A stretch of 64,000 bases of DNA from Xanthobacteraceae bacterium 501b (GTDB taxonomy: Bacteria > Pseudomonadota > Alphaproteobacteria > Rhizobiales > Xanthobacteraceae): assembly GCA_000378025.1 (NCBI GenBank), contig KB899087.1, positions 3,720,001 to 3,784,000 on the forward strand. Reading direction: 5' to 3'. The position numbers and the translations under genes are program-made. Below, piece after piece: positions 38,930 to 47,214 of this stretch (position 1 is its first letter; each line of letters opens with the position of its first letter). Under the pieces are notes generated by a model, which had not been told where the DNA came from, did not search any database, and saw only the letters and a list, made by a program, of their open reading frames with translations.

Positions 38930-39724
38930 ATGGGCCACAAGCGCACCAATGCCGCCATCTGGACCTGGACGCTGTTCGTCCTCGTCGCGATCTACCTGCC
39001 CATCGTCTGCGGGGCGCTGGCGAGCTTCAACAAGAGCCGGTATTTCGGCTTCCCGATCAAAACCTACTCGACCGAATGGTGGCAGAAGACGCTGGATTCG
39101 ATCGAGATCGGCATGATCGTCAAGACCTCGATCTCGATCGCGCTCTTGGTGACGGTGTTCTCCGTCGTCATCGCCACCTTCGGCGCGCTCGCCTTCGCCC
39201 GCTATGAGTGGAAGGGGCGCAAGCTCTACCAGAAGCTCATCCTGCTGCCGATCTTCTTCCCCCAGCCGGTGCTGGGGCTGGCCATGCTGCTCGGCTTCAA
39301 CGCGGTGGGCATCCAGACCAGCTGGATGACGGCGGTGTTCGCCCACATGATCTGGATCGTGCCCGTGGTGACGCTGGTCATCGCCATCCAGGTCTATGGC
39401 TTCGACCCGTCGCTGGAAGAGGCGGCCTATGATCTCGGCTGCTCGCGCACCCAGGTTTTCCGCGAGGTGACGCTGCCGCTGCTGTGGCCGGGCATCTGGT
39501 CCGGCATGCTGTTCGCGTTCCTGCTCTCCTGGAGCAATTTTCCGCTCTCGCTCTACACGACAGGCGCCGACTCGACGATTCCCGAATGGCTCTACGCCAA
39601 GATGGTGGCCGGCTATACGCCGATGGTGCCGGCGCTCGGCACCATGGCGACGCTGGGCGCGGCGTGCCTGCTGCTGGCCGGCGGGCTGATCGGCATCCTG
39701 CTGCGGCGGCGGGCGGCGGCATGA
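38930..39724 (+). CDS. Spermidine-type ABC importer permease (PotC-like)
   Basis: Second permease of 264 residues, about six helices, coupling motif LEEAAYDLGCSRTQVFREVT. The periplasmic segment FNKSRYFGFPIKTYSTEWW follows the first helix, as in PotC. Its stop overlaps the start of the DeoR regulator by four bases (ATGA). Confidence 0.9.
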   Translation: MGHKRTNAAIWTWTLFVLVAIYLPIVCGALASFNKSRYFGFPIKTYSTEWWQKTLDSIEIGMIVKTSISIALLVTVFSVVIATFGALAFARYEWKGRKLYQKLILLPIFFPQPVLGLAMLLGFNAVGIQTSWMTAVFAHMIWIVPVVTLVIAIQVYGFDPSLEEAAYDLGCSRTQVFREVTLPLLWPGIWSGMLFAFLLSWSNFPLSLYTTGADSTIPEWLYAKMVAGYTPMVPALGTMATLGAACLLLAGGLIGILLRRRAAA

Positions 39725-40530
39725 GCCGGGCCGCCCCCCTCGCACGGGCGGAGCGCCGCCTGCCCCGGCTCGACAAGGCGGCGCGGCAGGCGCGCATCCT
39801 CGCCGAAATGCGCGCCTCCGCCACGCTGCGCGTCGGCGATCTCGCGACCGAACTCGGCGTCTCGACCGAAACGATAAGGCGCGACCTGTTCGAGCTGGGG
39901 GAAAAGGGCCTCATCAACCGCACCTATGGCGGCGCGGTGCGCCCCTTCGCCTCCGAACCCTCCGTCACCGAGCGGCACGGGCTGATGGTGGCGCAGCGCG
40001 AGGCCATCGCCGCCGCCACCGTTCAGCTGATCAAGCCGAAGGAGGTGATCGCCGTCGGCGCCGGCGCCACCACCACCCATGTCGCCCGCCGCATGGCCGC
40101 CGCCTGCCGCGACCTCACCGTCATCACCCATTCCTTCTCGGTGGCCACCGTGGTCTCGGCCAATCCGACCATCGAAGTCATCATGTGCCCCGGCCGCTAC
40201 AATGCCCGCGAGGGCATGATGGTGGGGGTGGAGACCGGCGAGTTCCTGCAGAACTACAATGTGAACCGCGCCATTCTCGGCATTTCAGGCATCACCACCG
40301 ACGGCCTCGCCGATGCCGAGCCGGATGCCGCCTTTGTCTACCGGGCGATGATGAACCGGGCGGCGCAGACCATCATCGTCTCCGACCACCAGAAATTCGA
40401 CGTGCCCTCGCTCGCCATCTGGGCCCGCATTCCCGACATCCAGCACCTGGTCACCGACCGGGCCCCCGAGGGCGCGGTGGCGCGCGCGCTCGGCCGGGCG
40501 CGGGTCGAGATCACCGTTGCCGAGACGTAG
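39721..40530 (+). CDS. DeoR-family transcriptional regulator of the amino-alcohol operon
   Basis: Repressor-type regulator of 269 residues. The N-terminal winged HTH is at about 35-75 (LRVGDLATELGVSTETIRRDL, then LINRTYGGAVRP). The C-terminal domain has the phosphosugar-isomerase-like VGAGATTTHVARRMA and SDHQKFDVPS that bind phosphorylated effectors. Being co-transcribed with the importer and kinase, it probably senses the phosphorylated intermediate made by the kinase next door. A likely target is the divergent region ahead of the binding-protein gene. Confidence 0.88.
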   Translation: MSRAAPLARAERRLPRLDKAARQARILAEMRASATLRVGDLATELGVSTETIRRDLFELGEKGLINRTYGGAVRPFASEPSVTERHGLMVAQREAIAAATVQLIKPKEVIAVGAGATTTHVARRMAAACRDLTVITHSFSVATVVSANPTIEVIMCPGRYNAREGMMVGVETGEFLQNYNVNRAILGISGITTDGLADAEPDAAFVYRAMMNRAAQTIIVSDHQKFDVPSLAIWARIPDIQHLVTDRAPEGAVARALGRARVEITVAET

Positions 40531-40533
40531 ACC

Positions 40534-41622
40534 ATGACCCAGCCGATCTATGACGACGCCTTCCTGACCCGCATCGAGCACGCGCTGCGCGCCGCCCTGC
40601 CGCGCTGGGGGCTGTCGGCCGAGAGCGAGCTGCGGCTGCTCACCATTTCCGAGAACGCCACCTTTCGCGCCCAAGACCCCGCCAGGGGCCAAGACCCCGC
40701 CAGCGCCCAAGACCCCGCCAGTGGCCGCGATGTTGTGTTCCGCGTCCACCGGCCGGGCTATCACAGCCGCGACGAGATCGACTCCGAACTCGCCTGGCTC
40801 ACCGCGCTCGGCCGCGAGGGGGTGGTGGCGACGCTGACCCCGGTGCCGCAGCTCGATGGCAGCCTGATCGCCGAGCTCGACGAGGGCGGCACGCGGCGGC
40901 ACGCGGTGGCGTTCGAGCTGGTGGCGGGGCGCGAGCCGGCGGAGGGCGACGACCTCGCCCGCTGGTACCGCGAGCTCGGCGCCATCAATGCGCGGCTGCA
41001 CCTTCACGCCCGGGTCTGGCAGCGCCCGGAAGGCTTCACCCGCAAACGCTGGGACTATGACGCCATGCTGGGCAAGGTGAAGCTGTGGGGCGACTGGCGC
41101 GCCGCGCTCGGCCTCACCCGCGAGGGCCGCGCCGTGCTGGAGCGCACCGACGCGGTGCTGCGCGCCCGGCTGGAGGACTACGGCACCGGCGAGGACCGTT
41201 TCGGCCTCGTCCATGCCGATATGCGTCTCGCCAATCTGCTGGTCGAGGGCGACAGGCTCTCCGTGATCGATTTCGATGATTGCGGCTTCAGCTGGTATCT
41301 CTACGACTTCGCCTCCGCCATCAGCTTCAGCGAGCACGAGCCCTATATTCCGACGCTGCAGGCGGCGTGGATCGAGGGCTATCGCACCGTCGCGCCGCTC
41401 TCGGATGAGGACTGCGCGCTGCTGCCGGTGTTCATCATGCTGCGCCGGCTGCTGCTCACCGCCTGGATCGCCTCGCATGCCGAGACCCCCACCGCGCAGG
41501 CGATGGGCGAGGGCTACACCCACGGCACGGTCGAACTCGCCCGCGCCTTTCTCGCCACCTATGACGTGCCGGAACGCGAGGGGAGCCACAGGCTTGCCGC
41601 AGCCGGGAGGGCCGCCTCGTGA
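40534..41622 (+). CDS. APH-fold small-molecule kinase (hydroxylysine-kinase-like)
   Basis: Kinase of the aminoglycoside phosphotransferase fold, 362 residues. The catalytic loop is HADMRLANLL (His227, Asp229, Asn234) and the metal-binding motif is IDFDDCG at 245-251. Its overlap (GTGA) with a phospho-lyase-like class III PLP enzyme is reminiscent of hydroxylysine kinase and ethanolamine-kinase pairs, so the substrate is probably an amino alcohol. Odd feature: an 18-base unit is repeated three times, encoding QDPA-type hexapeptides at about residues 47-64 in the turn just before the VVFRVHR strand of the N-lobe. The insertion lengthens the nucleotide-binding hairpin. Confidence 0.85.
   Translation: MTQPIYDDAFLTRIEHALRAALPRWGLSAESELRLLTISENATFRAQDPARGQDPASAQDPASGRDVVFRVHRPGYHSRDEIDSELAWLTALGREGVVATLTPVPQLDGSLIAELDEGGTRRHAVAFELVAGREPAEGDDLARWYRELGAINARLHLHARVWQRPEGFTRKRWDYDAMLGKVKLWGDWRAALGLTREGRAVLERTDAVLRARLEDYGTGEDRFGLVHADMRLANLLVEGDRLSVIDFDDCGFSWYLYDFASAISFSEHEPYIPTLQAAWIEGYRTVAPLSDEDCALLPVFIMLRRLLLTAWIASHAETPTAQAMGEGYTHGTVELARAFLATYDVPEREGSHRLAAAGRAAS
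40672..40725 (+). repeat. Three 18-base tandem units in the APH-fold kinase
   Basis: CAAGACCCCGCCAGGGGC and two near-identical copies occupy 40672-40689, 40690-40707 and 40708-40725. They differ only at two or three bases near the unit end and stay in frame. Confidence 0.9.
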
Positions 41623-42968
41623 AGAGACAGGACATCTTGAAAAAGCAGGACATTCCGGAGCAGGAGGAACTGCAGATCCTCTCGCTCAACGCCTTTTCCG
41701 GCATGGGAGGCGCGATGGCGCCCGATGTCGCGGCACTGGTGGAACGGCGACGGCGCGCCTTCGGTGCGGCCTCGGTGCTGTTCTATGACGAGCCGCTGCG
41801 CATCGTGCGGGCGGAAGGCGCGACTATCCACGCTTCCGACGGGCGGGCCTATCTCGATTTCTACAACAATGTCCCCACCGTCGGCCATTGCCACCCCAAG
41901 GTGGTGGAGGCGGTGCGGGCGCAGCTCGGCGCGTTCAACACCCATTCGCGCTATCTGTTCGACGTCGCGCATGATTATGCCGAAAAGCTGCTCGCCACCT
42001 TCCCGGCCGAGCTCAGCAATCTGGTGCTGGCCTGCACGGGCAGCGAAAGCAACGACCTGGCGCTGCGGCTCGCCCGCAAGGTGAGCGGGGGCGAAGGCAT
42101 TATCGTCACCCGCACCGCCTATCACGGCAACACCGCCACCGTGACCGAGGTTTCGCCCTCCTCCTACAAGACCGGCGCGCCGCCGCGCTACATCCGCATG
42201 GTGCCGCCGCCCGACCCGGCGCTGTTCGGCAACGATATCGCGCAGGGCTTCGCCGACGCGGTGAAGGCCGAGATCGCCGCGCTGAAGGCGGACGGCATCG
42301 GCTTCGCCGGGCTGCTGGTCGACACCATCTTCTCCTCCGATGGCGTCTATGCCGACCCGCCCGGCTTCCTGAAAGCCGCGGTGGAAGTGACGCGCGCCGC
42401 CGGCGGCCTGTTCATCGCCGACGAGGTGCAGCCGGGCTTCGGGCGCACCGGCGAGGGCATGTGGGGCTTTTCCCGCCATGGCGTGGTGCCTGATATCGTC
42501 ACCATGGGCAAGCCGATGGGCAATGGCTACCCGATGGCCGGCCTCGTCACCCGGCCGGATATCCTCGACGCCTTCTGCGCCGATTTCGGCTATTTCAACA
42601 CCTTCGCCGGCAGCCCGGCGGCCTGCGCGGCCGGTCTCGCCGTGCTGGAGGCGATCGAGGAAGACGGCCTCATCGCCAATGCCGCCCGCGTCGGCCGGCA
42701 TCTCACCGCCCGGCTGAAGCGGCTGCAGGCGCGCGCGCCGATCACCGCCGTGCGCGGGGCCGGGCTTTATCTCGGCATCGAGTTCGGCACCGAGAAGGGC
42801 CCGGCGCCTGATATCGCCAAGGGGCTCATCAACGGGCTGCGCGACCACGGCATCCTCATCGGCGCCGCCGGCCGCTATGGCAATGTGCTGAAGATCCGTC
42901 CGCCGCTCTGCGTGACCACGGCGCATGCCGATCTGCTGGTCGACACGCTGGAGGAGTTGCTGACCTAG
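41619..42968 (+). CDS. Class III PLP enzyme, phospho-lyase-like
   Basis: Pyridoxal-phosphate enzyme of aminotransferase class III fold, 449 residues. Asp268 in FIADEVQPGFGRTG contacts the cofactor and Lys298 in VTMGKPMGNGYPMAG forms the Schiff base. The GKPMGNG form, rather than GKGIGGG-like forms of ordinary transaminases, resembles the ethanolamine-phosphate and 5-phosphohydroxylysine phospho-lyases. With the kinase encoded immediately upstream, the likely chemistry is removal of phosphate and ammonia from a phosphorylated amino alcohol to give an aldehyde. The GTG start overlaps the kinase stop; ATG codons 28 and 32 residues in are less likely. Confidence 0.85.
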   Translation: MKRQDILKKQDIPEQEELQILSLNAFSGMGGAMAPDVAALVERRRRAFGAASVLFYDEPLRIVRAEGATIHASDGRAYLDFYNNVPTVGHCHPKVVEAVRAQLGAFNTHSRYLFDVAHDYAEKLLATFPAELSNLVLACTGSESNDLALRLARKVSGGEGIIVTRTAYHGNTATVTEVSPSSYKTGAPPRYIRMVPPPDPALFGNDIAQGFADAVKAEIAALKADGIGFAGLLVDTIFSSDGVYADPPGFLKAAVEVTRAAGGLFIADEVQPGFGRTGEGMWGFSRHGVVPDIVTMGKPMGNGYPMAGLVTRPDILDAFCADFGYFNTFAGSPAACAAGLAVLEAIEEDGLIANAARVGRHLTARLKRLQARAPITAVRGAGLYLGIEFGTEKGPAPDIAKGLINGLRDHGILIGAAGRYGNVLKIRPPLCVTTAHADLLVDTLEELLT

Positions 42969-43006
42969 ATCATTTCACTGTTTCAAGGAAAAAGTGAAAT
43001 GATCTA
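42966..43006. terminator. Shared bidirectional hairpin between convergent genes
   Basis: TAGATCATTTCACT and AGTGAAATGATCTA form a perfect 14-base stem with a 13-base loop. It begins inside the stop codon of the PLP enzyme gene and faces the end of the HAD gene. T-rich sequence (ATTCTTTGTTTT) follows on the plus strand, so it can end transcription there; for the opposite strand the evidence is weaker. Confidence 0.65.
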
Positions 43007-43021
43007 ATTCTTTGTTTTATC

Positions 43022-43065
43022 GCGTTTTCTTCTCGCGAACCGGCATCCACTTCGCTCGAAAACGC
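43022..43065. repeat. Dispersed alphaproteobacterial repeat with GCGTTTTC/GAAAACGC arms
   Basis: GCGTTTTC (43022-43029) mirrors GAAAACGC (43058-43065) around CGCGAACCGGCATCCACTTC. This core is familiar from many intergenic spots in Rhizobiales genomes. Together with the adjoining hairpin it fills the gap between two convergent genes. Confidence 0.65.
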
Positions 43066-43066
43066 T

Positions 43067-43705
43067 CTAGGAAAACAGCGCCAGCAGGTTCTCCAGCCGG
43101 TCGATTTCCAGGTCGACCGCCTCGAAGCCGCCGCCGGTCGGGGTGTAGCCGACCACGAACAGCCCCGCCGCGCGGGCGGAGAGCGCGCCGGAGCGGCTGT
43201 CCTCCACCGCCACCACGCTGGCCGGCGGCAGGCCGAGCCGTTCGCAGGCGCGGCGATAGGGTTCGGGATCGGGCTTGCCGGCCGCCACATCGTCGAGGCT
43301 GAGCGAGAAGGCGATCGCGTCGGCAATGCCGAGCGCGGCGATGTTGGCGTCCACCACCGAGCGGCTCGAATTGGAGACGCAGGCCTGCGTGACGCCCAGC
43401 TTTTCCAGCGCTCGGATGGTGGCGACGGCGCCGGGCAAGGCGATCAGGCTGTCGCGGTTATCGACATAATGCGCGTTGATCCGCGCCGCCCATTCGGCTT
43501 CCGCGACGGCGGCGGGCAGGCGCGGCGAGACCTGTTTCCACACATCGCCCATATGGATGCCGCGAAAGGCCTGGTCCGGCAGGTCGGAAAGATCCGCGCC
43601 GAGCGCCCGGCAGGCGGCCACCAGCGCGCGATGATGCAGCGGCTCGCTGTCGATCAGCGTGCCGTCAATGTCCCAGGCGACCGCCTTCAGCGGCGCGCGG
43701 CTCAT
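43067..43705 (-). CDS. HAD-superfamily phosphatase (beta-phosphoglucomutase-like subfamily)
   Basis: Hydrolase of 212 residues. The nucleophile motif is WDIDGTLIDSEPLHHRAL near the N-terminus, the second motif is SNSSRS, the lysine lies in AAGKPDPEPY and the acidic pair in VEDSRSG. A cap domain sits between motifs one and two, as in phosphoglycolate or sugar phosphatases. The start overlaps the FGGY kinase stop by four bases. It might dephosphorylate a dead-end sugar phosphate of that pathway. Confidence 0.88.
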   Translation of the reverse strand: MSRAPLKAVAWDIDGTLIDSEPLHHRALVAACRALGADLSDLPDQAFRGIHMGDVWKQVSPRLPAAVAEAEWAARINAHYVDNRDSLIALPGAVATIRALEKLGVTQACVSNSSRSVVDANIAALGIADAIAFSLSLDDVAAGKPDPEPYRRACERLGLPPASVVAVEDSRSGALSARAAGLFVVGYTPTGGGFEAVDLEIDRLENLLALFS

Positions 43706-45201
43706 GTGGGCCGCCCTTCGAGGCGGCGGTAGAGATCGCGGTAGCGGGCATAGAAGGCGGCATAGGTTTCGGCCGAGGCGGGGTTCGGCACCAGCGTTTC
43801 GCCCTGCTCGACAAAGCGGGAAATGCCGCTCCAGGTCGCCGCGCCAATGCCGACCGCCGCCGTCCAGGCCGCGCCGAGCGAGGAGCCGGGGTGCCCCTTC
43901 AGCCGGTGCACCGGTTGCTGCAGCACATCGGCGACAATCTGCATCCACACACGCGAATTCGAGCCGCCATCGGAAACCAGCACGCGGCCGGCGGCGTGGC
44001 CCATATCGGCCAGCACTTCCACATGGTGGGCGCAGGCATAGGCATAGCCTTCCAGGAGCGCCCGCCAGACATGGCCGATATCGTGCGAGAGGGTGAGCCC
44101 GTCGATGACGCCGCGCGCGGCGGGGTCATGGATCGGCGTCTTCTCGCCGAGGAAATAGGGCAGAACCGTCAGCCCGTCGGCGCCGGCGGGGCGCTGTTCC
44201 GCGAGCGCGTCGAGATGCTGGTGCAGGCTGAGCCCGGCCTTCTTGGCCGCCGCCGCCTCGCCGCCGGCGAAATTGCGCACGAACCAGTTGAGCCCCGAGC
44301 CGCCGGTCGCCATGCAGCCATTGGGCATGTAGAGGCCGGGAATGAGGTGGTAGTCGAGATAGAGCCGCGGGTCGGGCTTTACCTGGTCGGTGGCCACCAG
44401 CACATCGATGGCGCCGCCGAATTTGAGCAATATGTCGCCGCGCTGGGTGACGCCGGCGCCGAGCGCCGAGGCGATCATGTCGGCCGCGCCGCCGATGACG
44501 GGCGTGCCGGCGGCAAGGCCGGTCTCAAGCGCGCCCTGCGCGGAGACCCGGCCCATCACCTCATGCGAGGCGGTCTTGCGCGGAATGGCATCGCGCGGAA
44601 TGCGGGCCCAGCCGACGAGATCGTCGTCAATGGCGTGGCGGGAGACGTCGACAAAGCCGGCCTCCAGCGCCCAGTTCTGCTCCACCGCGCGTTCGCCAGT
44701 GAGGCGCCAGTTCACATAGTCATAGGAGCCGAACACGGTGGCGATGTCAGCAAAGACCTCCGGCTCGTGGCGGGCGATCCAGCGCAGCTTGGCGGTCACG
44801 AGCTGCTGGTTGATGCCGTTGCCGGCCTTGGCGATGAAGGCGGCCTCGTCGCGCTCCCCGCGCAGTTCCGCCACCTCCGCCCCGCAGCGCCCGTCGCTCT
44901 GCTGGATGGAGGGGCGCAGCAGGCGACCCTCGGAATCCAGCAGCACCACGGCGGGCAGCATGCCGGTGACGCCGATGGCGGCGATCTCGGCCGGGTCGAT
45001 GCCGGCGGTGGCGACCAGTTCGCGGGTGAGGGAACACACATTGTCCCACCACTCGGCGGGGTCTTCCTCCGCCCAGCCGGCATGCCGGGAGGTCAGCGTC
45101 ACCGGCCGCGAGGCGACGCCAAGAATCTCCCCCGGCAGCCGCAGCAGCAGGCCGATGGTGGAGGTCGTGCCGATATCGAGGCCGAGAACGCAGCTCTTCA
45201 T
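43702..45201 (-). CDS. FGGY-family carbohydrate kinase (xylulokinase-like)
   Basis: Sugar kinase of 499 residues. N-terminal phosphate motif LGLDIGTTSTIGLLL, then HAGWAEEDPAEWW as in xylulokinases, and a C-terminal adenosine motif around VSDGGSNSRVWMQIVADVL. The ATG of MKSCVLGL is chosen; fifteen in-frame codons upstream look non-coding. D-xylulose or another ketopentose or tetritol is possible; sequence alone does not say. It follows the BtpA-family gene by 153 bases. Confidence 0.9.
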   Translation of the reverse strand: MKSCVLGLDIGTTSTIGLLLRLPGEILGVASRPVTLTSRHAGWAEEDPAEWWDNVCSLTRELVATAGIDPAEIAAIGVTGMLPAVVLLDSEGRLLRPSIQQSDGRCGAEVAELRGERDEAAFIAKAGNGINQQLVTAKLRWIARHEPEVFADIATVFGSYDYVNWRLTGERAVEQNWALEAGFVDVSRHAIDDDLVGWARIPRDAIPRKTASHEVMGRVSAQGALETGLAAGTPVIGGAADMIASALGAGVTQRGDILLKFGGAIDVLVATDQVKPDPRLYLDYHLIPGLYMPNGCMATGGSGLNWFVRNFAGGEAAAAKKAGLSLHQHLDALAEQRPAGADGLTVLPYFLGEKTPIHDPAARGVIDGLTLSHDIGHVWRALLEGYAYACAHHVEVLADMGHAAGRVLVSDGGSNSRVWMQIVADVLQQPVHRLKGHPGSSLGAAWTAAVGIGAATWSGISRFVEQGETLVPNPASAETYAAFYARYRDLYRRLEGRPT

Positions 45202-45248
45202 GGGGAGCCTCTTGGGGTCGGTGGGCCAGTGCAAGCCGAGAAACACGT

Positions 45249-45284
45249 GATCCCGGACGGCGGCAAGGCCACCGCGCCGGGATC
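45249..45284 (-). repeat. Inverted repeat between BtpA-like and FGGY kinase genes
   Basis: GATCCCGG (45249-45256) and CCGGGATC (45277-45284) are perfect complements with a 20-base spacer. It could form a stem-loop in the joint transcript. No T-run follows. Confidence 0.5.
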
Positions 45285-45354
45285 GTGTACGGAGTGTCAG
45301 GCGGGCCGCGCTCCCGACGCCGACCGGCGGCCGGTCCGGGAGGACGGCGCACGA

Positions 45355-46155
45355 TCAGCGGATGGAGTTGACCACATCCATGAAGCGCGACACCCGCGCC
45401 TGCTCCACCGCGTTCCAGGTGTTGCCGTCGACCTTGAAATGAGTGCCGATGACCACGCCCGAGGCGACCGAGAAGATGTCGCGGATATTGTCGATGTTGA
45501 CGCCGGTATTGGCGAAGATCGGCACATCCTTCACCGTCTCCGCCACCTTCTGCAGGTGCGACTGGTCGGCCGGCTGGCCGGTGATGGGGCCGGAGACGAG
45601 GATGGCATCGGCGATGGAGGAGAACACCGCGCTCTTGGCCCTCAGCTCGATCGGCCGCTGGTCGAGCGAATGGGCGAACTCGGCATTGATGTTGAACAGC
45701 ATCTTCATGTCGTCGCGCTTGAGATCATGGCGCAGCCGCGCCGCCTCGGCGCAGTTCGGCTCCCACAGGCCCATGTCGGAGGCGAACAGGCCGGTGAAGA
45801 TCTCGCGCACGAAGCTGGCGCCGGTGACGGCGCCGATGGCCACCGTGGCGACCGGATCCCAGAGATAGTTGACGCCGAACGGCACCTTCAGGCTCGGCTT
45901 CACCGCCTGCACGATGGCCGACATGGCGGCGATGGAGGCGGGCGAGCCCTTGAAGACGTAGGGGCGATCATTCTCATTGCCGAACATGATGGCGTCGACG
46001 CCGCCGGCCTGCAGCTTCTCGACATCGGCGAGCACGCCCTCGATCAGCTTGTCGAGGCCGCCATCGGCATCATAAAGCGGCGCGCCAGGCAGGGCGCCGA
46101 TATGGGCCATGGAGATGACGACCTTCTTCTTGGCGCCGAAACACTCGAAAACCAT
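45355..46155 (-). CDS. BtpA/SgcQ-family TIM-barrel protein
   Basis: A 266-residue TIM-barrel protein of the BtpA/SgcQ family: VISMAHIGALPGAPLYD near the start, GVDAIMFGNENDRPYVF, then VSGPITGQPADQSHLQ and PIFANTGVNIDNIRDIFSVA. BtpA was first linked to photosystem I stability in cyanobacteria, while SgcQ belongs to a sugar operon of E. coli; neither has a firmly established reaction to my knowledge. Here the operon contains a sugar kinase, a HAD phosphatase and a DeoR regulator, favouring a sugar-phosphate role. The ATG follows AAGGAG. Confidence 0.85.
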   Translation of the reverse strand: MVFECFGAKKKVVISMAHIGALPGAPLYDADGGLDKLIEGVLADVEKLQAGGVDAIMFGNENDRPYVFKGSPASIAAMSAIVQAVKPSLKVPFGVNYLWDPVATVAIGAVTGASFVREIFTGLFASDMGLWEPNCAEAARLRHDLKRDDMKMLFNINAEFAHSLDQRPIELRAKSAVFSSIADAILVSGPITGQPADQSHLQKVAETVKDVPIFANTGVNIDNIRDIFSVASGVVIGTHFKVDGNTWNAVEQARVSRFMDVVNSIR

Positions 46156-46192
46156 TCCAACTACTCCTTGAGGGGACGGCGCGCGCGGCGCC

Positions 46193-47053
46193 TCACTGTC
46201 CGGCGACGGGCGGCGCGAGCCGCACCTCGACACGCGCCGCCGCCAGGGCGGCTGCGATGCGCGGGGGCGGCTCGGCGTCGGTGATAAGCAGGTTGATGTC
46301 GGCCAGCGTGCCGACCTGGACCAGCGACATGCGCTGGAACTTGGCGCTGTCGCACAGCAGGATCTTGAACCCCGAGCGGCGCAGATAGACGCGCTTCATG
46401 TCGGTGTCCTCGAAGGAATAGTCGAAGAAGCCTTCCGAGGTGATGCCCGACGTGCCGAGCACGGCGACATCGAACCACAGCTTCTCGAACTGGGCGGTGG
46501 CGGTGGGGCCCCACACCGACATTTCTTCCGGCCGCACCCGGCCGCCGGCGACATAGACCTCCGGCGCGCCGCCATCGAGGCGGGTGGAAACGCGCAGGCT
46601 GTTGGTGAAGACCTTGAGATGGCCGACTTCGCGCAGATGCCCGGCCATCAGATAGGTGGTGGTGCCGACATCGATGGCGCAGGTGCGGTAGCCGGCGACA
46701 ATGCCGGCGGCGCAGGCGGCGATGGCGGACTTGGCGTCGCTACCACGCCGGAGCCGGGCGTCGAAACGCGGTTCCTCGCTGTCCATGGCGACGCTGGCCG
46801 GCGTCTCTGCCAGCACCGCCCCGCCATGCACGCGCAGCAGCCGGCCGTCGCGCTCCAGCTCCAGTAGGTCGCGGCGGATGGTCATGTCGGACACGCCGAG
46901 CTCGGCGGCGAGGACGCTGACGCCGACCGAGCCGGCGGCGGCGAGATGATCGAGAATGCGGGCATGGCGCACATGCGAGAGCAGGCGCTGGCGATCCTCG
47001 CCTGACGGCGGCTCGGCCACAGAATTCTCTCGGAAAGACACGTCTTCGGCCAT
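46193..47053 (-). CDS. DeoR-family transcriptional regulator
   Basis: Regulator of 286 residues with a winged HTH at about 30-85 (SVGVSVLAAELGVSDMTIRRDL, then GRLLRVHGGAVLAE) and a sugar-phosphate-sensing C-terminal domain (DVGTTTYLMAGHL, CDSAKFQRMSL). It heads the operon with the BtpA-like protein, FGGY kinase and HAD phosphatase and is divergent from the SDR gene. GAACA-type repeats in the divergent region and ahead of the ABC operon are likely targets. Confidence 0.9.
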   Translation of the reverse strand: MAEDVSFRENSVAEPPSGEDRQRLLSHVRHARILDHLAAAGSVGVSVLAAELGVSDMTIRRDLLELERDGRLLRVHGGAVLAETPASVAMDSEEPRFDARLRRGSDAKSAIAACAAGIVAGYRTCAIDVGTTTYLMAGHLREVGHLKVFTNSLRVSTRLDGGAPEVYVAGGRVRPEEMSVWGPTATAQFEKLWFDVAVLGTSGITSEGFFDYSFEDTDMKRVYLRRSGFKILLCDSAKFQRMSLVQVGTLADINLLITDAEPPPRIAAALAAARVEVRLAPPVAGQ

Positions 47054-47175
47054 CGCTCCACCCTGCCTGATCGCGGTTCCGTTGCAGAGGAACGGATTCG
47101 CGGCCGGTCGGCTAATTCTGTTTAACCGATCAATCGCACAAGATCAAACATAAGAATGCTCTTGATGTGAGTTCT

Positions 47176-47203
47176 TGTTCATATAAACTGACGAGCGAAC
47201 ATG
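47176..47203. promoter_or_regulatory. Candidate DeoR operator between the regulator and SDR genes
   Basis: TGTTC (47176-47180) and GAACA (47197-47201) face each other with a 16-base spacer, just before the SDR ribosome-binding site. The right half extends to CGAACAT, which recurs upstream of the ABC operon. Confidence 0.5.
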
Positions 47204-47214
47204 AGGAGCTTCGC

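Noticed and set aside
37844-39745. 633-codon open frame on the minus strand
   Set aside because: Antisense to the spermidine-type permeases; rich in Glu, His, Arg and Asp from reverse reading of hydrophobic codons.
43891-46284. 797-codon open frame on the plus strand
   Set aside because: It lies antisense to the FGGY kinase, BtpA-like and DeoR genes, which have clear family motifs. Its protein is arginine/histidine/glycine-rich with no motif. High GC content removes stop codons from antisense frames.
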